A stretch of DNA of 64,000 bases. Origin: Limosilactobacillus gastricus DSM 16045. Its GTDB lineage: Bacteria > Bacillota > Bacilli > Lactobacillales > Lactobacillaceae. The stretch spans positions 20,747 through 84,746 of the forward strand of contig NZ_AZFN01000007.1 of assembly GCF_001434365.1 (NCBI RefSeq). The letters are read 5' to 3'. Under the pieces are notes generated by a model. That model was not told where the DNA came from and ran no database searches. It saw only the letters and a list, made by a program, of their open reading frames with translations. Position numbers and translations under genes: made by a program. Below are positions 1 through 8,500 of the stretch, piece after piece. How positions within the stretch are numbered: position 1 is the stretch's first letter; each line of letters starts with the position of its first letter.

Positions 1-1328
1 GCATACCGCTGGATAAAATGATTTACCATGAGCGGCGAATCATAGCGACTCGTTTTTAATTCCACAATTAATTTTTGATGATGTCGCTGGGCAACCTTCA
101 GATATTGATCTAAACTCACTAATTTAGCCCGATGACCATTTTCCCTAACGGTAATCTTTTCTAACTGCCGTAAGGTTAACTGGTGCGGTCGGCGACTAAT
201 CCCGGCTAATTTTTGCAAGTTTTCATCATGCAAAACCACAAATCGGCCGTCCTTGGTTTCATGGACGTCGATTTCAACATAATTTGGATGACTGGTTTGA
301 ATGGTCTTTAAAAGTGCCGGAATAGTGTTTTGAACTCCATTATGACCATTAACCCCCCGATGTGAAATAACAAGCGGCTTTTTAACCGCTATTTGATTCA
401 CCGCCTGTCCCTGATAAATTGCCTTCCCCAATAGCAATCCCAGCACCAGTAAAAACAAGCAGCCCCAACGCCAATTTAATGGTTCCTGATTTCCGTCCTT
501 CAAGTTCCTGGGGCCAACCAAAACCAACGTTAAACGAATCACCATAATCGCTAAGGCTAATTCACTAATGATTTGTAAACCACCAATTACTAATCCCATC
601 ATTGGCCTTGGCAGTTGAGCGATGGGAGAAACCCAGACTAACCCATAGATTAACCATAAAATTAAGGTTGGCCACAAAATTGCTAAGCAGATCGATCGCC
701 AAAGCAGTAGCCCGGCCCAGCCCTTGGTTTCTTGCCAACTTTTCTGAAGCGCCTGGCGAACCGCCAGGTGATCTAACATTATTTGGGGTAAAACCATAAC
801 CCAACGATACATTAAACAAACCGCTAGCAAATAAAGAATTGTTGCCGTTGCTAATATCCAAGTATGGCGAGGTAAAAAATCTAACAGGAAGATCGGTAAC
901 TGGATTTGTGACCACAGCGGCGTCCGATACAGTAAATTTACCCATGGCAATCCAACGAGCGCAATTAACAGCATGACGCCGATCCCGCCCCAACCATCTG
1001 GTCGCCAAATCTTGCCGGTCTTAAATTTAATTTGTTCTCCCTGACTAATAGAAAGCAACCCGTTAAACCAAACCGTCACCATCCAATAAGTTAAGACCAA
1101 CGCAAGCAGAACTTCTAGGCCTAAGCCTAATAAAGCCCACGAATGATGATCAATAACTAGCATCAAATTAGCAACCGTCACTAAGGGCCAATTAGCCGCA
1201 TAAAACAGCTGGCTAGCTAGCCAGCGCCCCACTGGAATAATGATAAATTGTAAAACTACCGACCAACTCAAGGTCCAAGCTAGCATGGCAAGCCAAGTTG
1301 AAACGGGCTGATTTTTCTTCTTTTGCAT
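1..1328 (-). CDS. Membrane-anchored glycerophosphodiester phosphodiesterase (3' end outside window)
   Basis: The enzyme hydrolyses glycerophosphodiesters to glycerol 3-phosphate and an alcohol, in phospholipid or teichoic-acid turnover. Reading the minus strand from an ATG at 1326-1328 (preceded by AAAGGGG) gives about 442 residues before the window edge. Residues 1 to about 310 are a series of hydrophobic segments typical of the long lactobacillal GdpD form. The GDPD catalytic domain then begins with the HRG motif near residue 323, followed by an N-T-I-P-A stretch and the metal-binding E-I-D-V-H and H-D-E-N-L motifs. The C-terminal part lies beyond position 1. The family call is firm; the physiological substrate is not known. 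Confidence 0.88.
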   Translation of the reverse strand, partial: MQKKKNQPVSTWLAMLAWTLSWSVVLQFIIIPVGRWLASQLFYAANWPLVTVANLMLVIDHHSWALLGLGLEVLLALVLTYWMVTVWFNGLLSISQGEQIKFKTGKIWRPDGWGGIGVMLLIALVGLPWVNLLYRTPLWSQIQLPIFLLDFLPRHTWILATATILYLLAVCLMYRWVMVLPQIMLDHLAVRQALQKSWQETKGWAGLLLWRSICLAILWPTLILWLIYGLVWVSPIAQLPRPMMGLVIGGLQIISELALAIMVIRLTLVLVGPRNLKDGNQEPLNWRWGCLFLLVLGLLLGKAIYQGQAVNQIAVKKPLVISHRGVNGHNGVQNTIPALLKTIQTSHPNYVEIDVHETKDGRFVVLHDENLQKLAGISRRPHQLTLRQLEKITVRENGHRAKLVSLDQYLKVAQRHHQKLIVELKTSRYDSPLMVNHFIQRY

Positions 1329-1494
1329 AAGCAATCCCCTTTAGTTGCTTTCATTATACTAAATTGATGATCATGAGAATACGGGATTAAGGTTTCTAGT
1401 TATACTATTTGTTGTAAAGCATCTTATCTATAATTCTACTCAATCCCCCGCATTCGGCTTACTCGTGGGACGGGAAAGCAAAACAGGGACCAGA

Positions 1495-1532
1495 AATCTA
1501 ATCGCCTAGCCTTCTGGTGCCTGCTTCATTAT
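1495..1532 (-). terminator. Probable terminator after the DUF805 gene
   Basis: Read on the minus strand, AGGCACCAGAA pairs with TTCTGGTCCCT (one mismatch in 11) and is followed by GTTTTGCTTT. It sits 7 bp after the stop codon of the gene at 1539-1916. Confidence 0.55.
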
Positions 1533-1538
1533 CTACAA

Positions 1539-1916
1539 TTAATCATCATCTTTACTTGGTAAACAAGCAAGGACAAGCAATACTAAATGACCAATGCCAG
1601 TCAATAACTTAAGAAATACTAATCCCAAAGGCAAACCCGCATCTCTTAATCTCCGCACCGTCACCGCCCATCGTGGAATCAAAGTAACTAAATACCAGCC
1701 CGAAAACATCCAAAAGAAGATGACCACCTGATTGCCACTGAATGAAAGATGGTCACCAACTGCTGCACCACGTAAAATCTTAAGACCAACTTGAATAAAG
1801 ATCAAAATGATCCCAATTAAAGCATTCCAAAAGAATGCCCACCAGAACTGGGAACGGGTACTTCTCCCTGTGAAGGTAAAATATCGCCGCCAAAAATCAC
1901 TATATGCTTTAAACAT
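1539..1916 (-). CDS. DUF805 family membrane protein
   Basis: This 125-residue integral membrane protein starts with F-W-R-R-Y-F-T-F-x-G-R-x-x-R-S-Q-F-W-W, the signature opening of DUF805 (YhaH-type) proteins. About three or four hydrophobic segments follow, with a conserved R-R-L-R-D-A-G motif near residue 90. The start is supported by GGAGGT upstream. It appears to be a single-gene unit with its own terminator. The function of the family is not established. Confidence 0.85.
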   Translation of the reverse strand: MFKAYSDFWRRYFTFTGRSTRSQFWWAFFWNALIGIILIFIQVGLKILRGAAVGDHLSFSGNQVVIFFWMFSGWYLVTLIPRWAVTVRRLRDAGLPLGLVFLKLLTGIGHLVLLVLACLPSKDDD

Positions 1917-2024
1917 GACTGTTACCTCCTATCATTTCCTTGTTATTCTTTCTATATGACAATGATATCATGAATGACTGCCTTGATATAATACCCATTT
2001 CTAAATTAATTTAACGATAACGAA

Positions 2025-2070
2025 AAATAGCGCTCCAGTTCGCTATTTTTAGCAAACTAGAGCGCTATTT
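2025..2070. terminator. Strong bidirectional terminator hairpin
   Basis: AAATAGCGCTCCAGTTCGC and AAACTAGAGCGCTATTT form a stem of about 19 bp with two mismatches and an A/T-rich loop, flanked by A and T runs. It follows the stop of the minus-strand gene at 2093. Confidence 0.8.
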
Positions 2071-2092
2071 ACCCTCAATTAATTTTCTTTCC

Positions 2093-2287
2093 TTAGAATT
2101 GGTAAGGAAGGAAAGCACCATGCTTTTTCGCTAATCCGTAAATTTCTTCTTGGTCACCGTTAGCTGGAATGTAAAAAATCACCCCATCTTCAGCAACACA
2201 AACCGTGTATTCCTTGGATTGTGGCTTGATTTGGCTTGGTACTGTCAGAACCATAGATGTTCCAACCTTGCGTACTTTAACAGTCAT
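2093..2287 (-). CDS. SpoVT/AbrB-fold protein, MazE/PemI-like antitoxin without visible toxin
   Basis: The 64-residue protein opens M-T-V-K-V-R-K-V-G-T-S-M-V-L-T-V-P, the swapped-hairpin AbrB fold of MazE/PemI antitoxins. The in-frame ATG at 2285-2287 has GAGGTG six bases upstream and is preferred over the GTG three codons earlier. MazE-type proteins bind DNA and neutralise an adjacent MazF-type RNase. No MazF/PemK-like reading frame lies on either side: downstream is a terminator and upstream is a gene-free AT-rich stretch. It could be an orphan antitoxin or a free-standing transcription factor. Confidence 0.72.
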   Translation of the reverse strand: MTVKVRKVGTSMVLTVPSQIKPQSKEYTVCVAEDGVIFYIPANGDQEEIYGLAKKHGAFLPYQF

Positions 2288-2307
2288 TAAATTCACCTCA
2301 CATTAAC

Positions 2308-2322
2308 TTGTATTTTATACAA
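2308..2322. promoter_or_regulatory. Palindrome at the promoter of the AbrB-fold gene
   Basis: TTGTATTTTATACAA is a perfect 6-bp inverted repeat with a 3-bp spacer. It lies 20-35 bp upstream of the start codon and overlaps the likely -10 (TATAAA on the minus strand). It fits an autoregulatory operator; this is inference. Confidence 0.5.
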
Positions 2323-2669
2323 ACACGCATAACCAAATACTTTCGAAATTATATTAGCATCGTGCTACCTATGTTTGTTGATACAAATTAATTAAAGTGA
2401 GTACTTGCATTCATATAGCTGTGAATCAGTATTGTTCTTCAATTAATATATCTATCACCATCTAAATATATAACTTACAGAATTATCGATTAACTTTTTA
2501 CCGGACAGTTTATAAAAAGTGTGTACTGACCACCAAGTTCACAACTACGATTGGAACAGTCTTTTCGTCCCTTTTTACTCAATTCATCGATTCAAAATCA
2601 TAATAAATGACACAGCATCATTTCAAATGGGCTGTTATTTAATATTTTTCTCATTTTCGAAGTTCGTTA
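2323..2669. other. AT-rich gene-free stretch
   Basis: About 350 bp with no credible coding frame, RNA gene or strong hairpin. A short plus-strand frame (2519-2704) has no ribosome binding site and runs into the yxjG coding end, so it is not called. Nothing further is recognised. Confidence 0.6.
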
Positions 2670-3785
2670 TCAACCCTCTGGCCAAACGTCTTGGGAAACT
2701 TTAACCACTAATTTAATCTTATTCCATTGTTCTTCACTTGTTAAGGAGTTTCCTTCTTCGGTAGAAGCAAAGCCACATTGAGTTGATAAAGCTAAATTCT
2801 TCAAAGGCACAAATTCTGTTGCCGCTTGGATCCGTTCTTTTAAGAGATCTTCACTCTCTAATTCTGGGAATTTCGAAGTTACTAATCCTAGCACCACCCG
2901 AACATTGTCCCGGTTATTCCAGATCTGCTTCAATGGCGCAAAACTGCCGGCCCGATCAGTATCATATTCTAAAAAGAAACCATCATAATTTAATTGGCCC
3001 AGATACTTCGCTACCACATCGTAACCACCACTAAAAAGATAAGTTGACTTAAAGTTTCCCCGGCAAACGTGAGTTGTAACGGTTAAATCCTCAGGAAGAC
3101 CCTTTAAGGCCCCGTTAATGACCGTCACCGCATCTTCAGCTAGTTTCCGGTACTTAGCTTGTTCTTGGAAGTCGTCCTTAGTTTCCAGAAATTTAGCAAT
3201 TAAGAAGGCCCAAGTAGTATCGTCTAATTGGATATAACGACAGCCTAAATCATAAAAATGTTGAATCGTTTGATGATAGGCTTGGGCGAGATCAGCCAGG
3301 TAATCTTCCCAATTGTCGTAAAAATTCAGGGCAAGGTCGCTTCGATTATCCCGGAAGAGCATCGTTGGTGATGGTATCGTTTGTTTCGGAATAACACCAG
3401 TTGGGGTTACGCTTTGTAAATATTTAAAGGCTTCAAAGAAGGGATGATCTGGATTGTAGGCAATCTTTCCCGTTAAGCGCACATTATCTGTCCGGGTCTT
3501 ACTGCCCTTAAACTTGTAGCTTTCATTATAGTCGTAACGTTCCGTCCCGTTCAATCCCCACAAAAAGTCCAAATGCCACCAACTGCGACTAAATTCTCCA
3601 TCCGTGACCGCTTTTAAACCGGCTGCTACTTCTGCTTGGACTAATTCTTGAATATCCTTATTTTGCACTTGCTTTAAACCGGCTGCATCCAACTTGCCCG
3701 CCGCAAAATCAGCATGCGCCTGCTTTAAATCTGCCGGACGTAAGAATGAACCAACGATATCAGCGTGAAAAAATTGTTTTGTCAT
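2670..3785 (-). CDS. MetE-like cobalamin-independent methionine synthase family protein (YxjG/YxjH type)
   Basis: The 371-residue protein corresponds to the catalytic C-terminal barrel of MetE and lacks the MetE N-terminal domain, as in B. subtilis YxjG/YxjH. Visible signatures are an I-V-G-S-F-x-R-P opening, D-G-E-F-x-R, the zinc-ligand H-x-C in T-T-H-V-C-R-G-N near residue 240, an E-Y-D motif, and a late S-T-Q-C-G-F cysteine near residue 338. It would methylate homocysteine or a related thiol, but the methyl donor of this subfamily is uncertain. It is the third gene of metQ-msrA-yxjG, 3 bp after msrA, under the Met T-box. Confidence 0.85.
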   Translation of the reverse strand: MTKQFFHADIVGSFLRPADLKQAHADFAAGKLDAAGLKQVQNKDIQELVQAEVAAGLKAVTDGEFSRSWWHLDFLWGLNGTERYDYNESYKFKGSKTRTDNVRLTGKIAYNPDHPFFEAFKYLQSVTPTGVIPKQTIPSPTMLFRDNRSDLALNFYDNWEDYLADLAQAYHQTIQHFYDLGCRYIQLDDTTWAFLIAKFLETKDDFQEQAKYRKLAEDAVTVINGALKGLPEDLTVTTHVCRGNFKSTYLFSGGYDVVAKYLGQLNYDGFFLEYDTDRAGSFAPLKQIWNNRDNVRVVLGLVTSKFPELESEDLLKERIQAATEFVPLKNLALSTQCGFASTEEGNSLTSEEQWNKIKLVVKVSQDVWPEG

Positions 3786-3788
3786 AAT

Positions 3789-4316
3789 CTATTCCTCACT
3801 ATTGTTCCAATGTTGACTTATAAATTCCTGGCGCGCGCCCTCTTCTTCTCGCCAACGCGCCGGGTTTTTCTTATAAAATGCTTGGTGATAATCTTCAGCT
3901 AGGTAAAAGGGCTGGGCCGGCTCAATTTGAGTCACAATTGGCTCGGTAAAGCGGCCACTTTGTGCTAATCGTGTACGCGAAGCGCGGGCCACTTGATTTT
4001 GATAAGCATCTTTAACAAAGATCACGGGCCGGTAATTATCCCCCCGATCCTGAAATTGGCCAAAAGCATCCGTTGGATCGGTTTGTTGCCAATACAACTC
4101 CACTAATTGATCATAAGAGACTACTTCCGGATCAAAGGTGATCCGCACCGCTTCGGTATGCCCAGTTCCCCCATGTTTAACCTGCTCATAAGTCGGATCT
4201 TGCACATGACCGCCCGTATAGCCAGCCTCCACTTTTTGAATTCCGGGATAGGTATCAAAAGGCTTTACCATACACCAAAAACAACCACCGGAAAAAATCG
4301 CCGTTTCTGAACTCAT
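3789..4316 (-). CDS. msrA: Peptide methionine sulfoxide reductase MsrA
   Basis: MsrA reduces the S-epimer of methionine sulfoxide, free or in proteins, in the cytoplasm. The 175-residue sequence has the catalytic G-G-C-F-W-C motif near residue 11, then the Y-T-G-G, H-T-E-A-V and E-D-Y-H-Q signatures. A longer frame runs upstream to 4358, but the ATG at 4314-4316 has AAGGGGGTG at the right distance and the longer version would overlap metQ, so the shorter start is chosen. Its place between metQ and yxjG under a Met T-box ties it to methionine supply as much as to oxidative repair. Confidence 0.95.
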   Translation of the reverse strand: MSSETAIFSGGCFWCMVKPFDTYPGIQKVEAGYTGGHVQDPTYEQVKHGGTGHTEAVRITFDPEVVSYDQLVELYWQQTDPTDAFGQFQDRGDNYRPVIFVKDAYQNQVARASRTRLAQSGRFTEPIVTQIEPAQPFYLAEDYHQAFYKKNPARWREEEGARQEFISQHWNNSEE

Positions 4317-4333
4317 TCTATTCACCCCCTTAA

Positions 4334-5185
4334 TTACTTCTTGCCGTAAATCGGCCAAGCCGCCTGCTGCGCGCCATGATAAGTCTTTTGAATGGCCTTT
4401 TCGGTCGCTTCGGTCTGATAGGCCTTAACCACTGCTTGATAGACCTTATTATTTTTATTTTTGGCTTGTACCGCAATTATATTGACATAAGGCTTAGCGG
4501 CTTGGTTAATTTTTTCCATGTATAAGGCTTCTTTCCCGCCGGGTTTAATCTTAGCCGAAACGGCATAGTTACCATTAATTACTGCAGCATCAACTGATGT
4601 TAAGGCTCGTGGCGTTTGAGCCGGGTCCACCTCTTTGAATTTTAGGTTCTTCGGGTTGGACGTAATATCATTCAAAGATGGCTTAATCCCACTACCAGCC
4701 TTAACTTTAATCAAGCCAGCCGCTTGTAACATATTCAAGGCTCGTCCAATCGTGGTTGGCTCGTTTGGTAGTGCGATCGTAGCCCCATCCGGTAAATCGC
4801 TTAGCTTGCTATATTTTTTAGAATACAATCCTAAAGGCGAGATAACCGTATTTCCAATACTGACTAAATGAGCATTCTGACTTTTATTATAAGATTCAAA
4901 ATAGTACTTGGTTAAACAAGCGTGCATATCAATTTCCCCATCTTTAAGGGCCTTATCAGGTTGCACATAGTCATTGAAGACCACATATTGCAATTTGATA
5001 TTTTGTTTAGCTAATCGCTTTTTCACGTTATTCCAAACCGGTTCCGAATCAGTCCCAACTAAACCCAGTTTCACGGTCGTTATCCGTGAACTTTGATAGC
5101 GCCGATAACCAAAATATCCAAGCCCACCTAAAACAACGATAATGACAATTAGCCACCCCAACCAGCGTTTCACTTGACGACTCAT
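4334..5185 (-). CDS. metQ: Methionine ABC transporter substrate-binding protein, NlpA/MetQ family, membrane-anchored form
   Basis: This is the binding protein of a methionine importer. The 283-residue protein has the NlpA/MetQ fold with the typical V-G-T-D-S-E-P-V-W opening, H-x-C near the ligand site, and the [13 protein letters not shown] motif. Instead of a lipobox cysteine it has an uncleaved-looking transmembrane segment at about residues 7-26. The start at 5185 is chosen because TTGGAGG lies just upstream; the ATG at 5207-5209 would abut the T-box terminator. The partner ATPase and permease (metN, metI) are not in the window. Confidence 0.88.
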   Translation of the reverse strand: MSRQVKRWLGWLIVIIVVLGGLGYFGYRRYQSSRITTVKLGLVGTDSEPVWNNVKKRLAKQNIKLQYVVFNDYVQPDKALKDGEIDMHACLTKYYFESYNKSQNAHLVSIGNTVISPLGLYSKKYSKLSDLPDGATIALPNEPTTIGRALNMLQAAGLIKVKAGSGIKPSLNDITSNPKNLKFKEVDPAQTPRALTSVDAAVINGNYAVSAKIKPGGKEALYMEKINQAAKPYVNIIAVQAKNKNNKVYQAVVKAYQTEATEKAIQKTYHGAQQAAWPIYGKK

Positions 5186-5213
5186 CTTGATTTCCTCCAA
5201 CTTCTTCAACCAT

Positions 5214-5490
5214 GAAAAAAACGTCCTTAGGAATAGCGCTTGCCATTCCTAAGGACGCTTGTGCGTGGTACCACCTTAGTTCAACCCTGATTGGATCCTC
5301 TTAGTACTCATACTTGAATACCGTGACTGAATACCGGTGTCACCCGTGAATCATTTACAAACGCTCATGATTCTCATTTCCCAAAAGACCATGTTCGTTA
5401 ATTGTTCGCACATCAGCTCCCAGCACCGCTGACTCTCTTGGCTGCTACTTAAGAAACTACTCATCTTTCATGATTGATGATTAATTGTGT
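5214..5490 (-). promoter_or_regulatory. T-box riboswitch, predicted methionine specifier
   Basis: The minus-strand leader carries the T-box core AAGGTGGTACCACG (core at 5264-5273) followed by a terminator (stem arms 5222-5234 and 5245-5257, then a T run to 5214). In the Stem I region a GAA-ATG-A context places the specifier ATG at 5375-5377, matching tRNA-Met and the downstream metQ operon. Uncharged tRNA-Met would stabilise the antiterminator and switch on metQ-msrA-yxjG. The specifier was assigned by context, not by full folding. Confidence 0.92.
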
Positions 5491-5493
5491 TTT

Positions 5494-5522
5494 ATCCTAA
5501 CGAATTGATTAAAATCTGTCAA
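5494..5522 (-). promoter_or_regulatory. Promoter of the Met T-box operon
   Basis: On the minus strand TTGACA (5517-5522), a 17-bp spacer and TAGGAT (5494-5499) form a good sigma-A promoter just upstream of the T-box. Confidence 0.75.
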
Positions 5523-5545
5523 GAATTAAATTAGATTTTCTAATT

Positions 5546-8500
5546 TTAAACCAAACTTTGGCAAGTAACCGAATATAGGTCCGACTTAATTTTAGCCAAT
5601 GGACAATCCAACATCGATGCTAAAGCACTAGCATATAAAGCTAGCTGGCCGTGATAACGTTGCCGAAGTTGCGGTAATTTCGTTCGGGTAATTTGATCCG
5701 TTTTATAGTCAAACAACTCAACGCCCTCGTCTGTAACTAAATAGCCATCGATAATCCCATGCACCAGAATCGGTCCATCTTGGTCCGTCAAGTTGTTAAA
5801 TAATTTCGCCCCTGGCAGTAACATGGAAAAGGCAACTTCTCGTTGAACCTGATCAGGATGCGCTAAAATCCGCTGGCCCAAATCAGTTTGATAAAAAGCT
5901 ACAATCGCTGCTAAATCAAGTTGGTTACCAACCGCTGGGGATGGAATTAATCCTTGCTCCACCAATTGATCTCGTAAGGCGGTGACTTGACTGAGGGTTA
6001 CTTCGCCATGACTCAAATCCAACCGCTCAAAGAGCAAATGCGTTGCCGTTCCTAAAACCGTTGGCGTCACCGCTTGATTGGTTTGCATAAACTCTGGAAC
6101 CGCCATTGTATCTTTTAAATAGGCTCCTTCGCCCCGAACCTGATCTGCATCAATCGTTAACCGACCCATTGCGATATCATCAGGATCTTGAATACGAAAG
6201 GCTTCTCGAATCGTTGAAACTGCCTGGTAAGCCGTCGTTTCTGTGGCCGCTTGATGAGGATATTCAAACCGAAGAATCTGCTGCATTAATTGCGCTTGGG
6301 CTTTAGTCAGCGGTGGTTGATCCTCACCAAATAACGATAATTGAGTCTGACCAGCTTTACGAACATCTGGTAAATTGGCTTGCCATTGGCGAACCAGTGC
6401 TTGATCTACTAATTGGAAGGTAAAGTCGACGTCGCCAAGCTGCAAGGATCCCTCATCAAAAACTGGTTTATCTAATTCGTCCAAAATCGCCGGAAACTGC
6501 GGATGACGGAACAAGGTTAAGCCAAGCCAATCAAACATCGAGTTAGCTTTTAGACGCAAGGCATCATTTAGAACTAAATTCTTTGATTGCACCGCTTGTG
6601 ACCAAAAATTCCAATCCCGTTTTAAATTTCCTAGTTTATTCGTTGGTGCATCGTTAACTGAAGCCGTAATAATTAAGCGCTGTTCGGCCCGGGTTAGGGC
6701 CACATATAGCAACCGCATTTCTTCAGCCCGATTTTGGCGTTTTAATTGTTCTTTGATAACTGTTTGTTGCGGTAGTTCATATTTAACTTCCACTGGTGGT
6801 AAATCGGGTGCTTGATCATGAACATTTTCTACCAGAGACATCCCGATCCCGGTTCGCGGTTCAATCACCACGCCTTCACTATCTTTGCGAAATTGATGAT
6901 TCATATCAATCAAGAAAACAATTGGGAATTGCAGGCCCTTACTACCATGAATGGTCATGACATTAATACTATCATTAGCTAGGTCCGCTGGCGCTACCCC
7001 TAAATCATCATCTTTGCGTTGCATTTGTTCAATGAAACGAATGAACTGATATAAACCTTTAAAACTGGATTGTTCATAGGCACTGGCCCGCTCATATAAG
7101 GCATGAAGATTAGCTTGGCGTTGGGGACCACCGGGCATCCCGCCTACATAATCCAAATAACTGGTTTGATCGTAAATTTCCCAAATTAATTCCGCCAACG
7201 ACCGCTGACGAGCACAGGCTCGCAAGTGATTAAGCAAAGTCAACAGTCGATTAACTTTTTGCGCCACTAAATAATAATCGACACCGTCACGGAGATGATT
7301 TCCTGGGAAATCATCTTCCGGGAAATCATCTTCCGGAAAATCATGGGCGAATTGTTGAATCGCTTCATAATAAGCGCCATCAGGATGGTTTAATTTAATG
7401 ATTGCCATTTCTGGTTCAGTAAAACCGATTACGGCCTCAGCCGTCGGTAAAGCAATTAATGGTGACCGCATTACTGCTACCAAAGGCACATCCTGGTAGG
7501 GATTATCGATAATTCGTAGTAAAGACATCACAATCCGAATTTCGGTAGCCTTAAAGTAATTTTCAACTCCATGGACTGTTACTGGAATATTGAGTTGACC
7601 AAACTGTTCTACTATTTGGCTATTAGCCGCCTTGGTTCGTGACAAAATGACAATATCATTAGGCTTGATCCGCCGCATGGTCTGAGTATCTTGGTCAAAG
7701 ATGGTTTCCTTTTCGTTATCCAGTAATTGTCGAATCCGCGTGGCAACCATTTGGACTTCCCCCGTTAAACGGTCTTCCCCGACAATCGCTGGATTATGGT
7801 TGGTCCGGTAGACGAGCATTTCCGTTGGTCGTGCTGGCGCGACTTGTCCATCAGCTAATTGCCATTGGGCTTTGGCCCGCAATTCCGCCGTTTGATCATA
7901 GTCCATCTCACCAACGCCTTGGTTCATTAACTGCTTAAAGACCACGTTTGTAAACTCTGTGATATTCGTCATCGAGCGATAATTATCCGACAGGTCTAAT
8001 GCTTCGTTAGGATCATTGGCTTGGCGGAAACGTTGATAATTCTCTAAAAAGAGGGTCGGATCGGCCTGGCGAAAGCGATAGATCGATTGCTTCATATCCC
8101 CCACCATAAAAAGATGATTGCGCTTAGGATCGTGCAATTGTTGCAACAAATCATATTGCAAACGATTGGTGTCTTGGAACTCATCGACCATAATTTCTTG
8201 ATACTGAAATTGGAGTTCCCGGCGGATTTGAGTGGCGGTTGCTTGATGCGTTGCTAATAACTCGTTAGTTAAGACCGCTCGCCCCGTTAAAATTGCATAG
8301 GCATAGTGCTCTAAGTCCGAAAAATCTAACAGGTGACGTTGCTGTTTGGCTCGTTGGTACCGTTGACGAAATTGTTGACTGAAATTAACTAATTGTTCCA
8401 AGATCGTTTTGGCTTTTGGTAGCAAAGCGTGGTAGCGCTGACTGGACCAATTAAAATAGGTCTTATGGATTTCATCTAATTGGCTTTTTAAAGCATTTCG

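Noticed and set aside
565..1008. Minus-strand frame of 147 codons inside the glycerophosphodiesterase region
   Set aside because: It is out of frame with the clear membrane-plus-GDPD protein read from 1328 and has no domain of its own.
2519..2704. Plus-strand 61-codon frame upstream of and overlapping the end of yxjG
   Set aside because: No ribosome binding site, no recognisable domain, and it overlaps the coding end of a well-supported gene.
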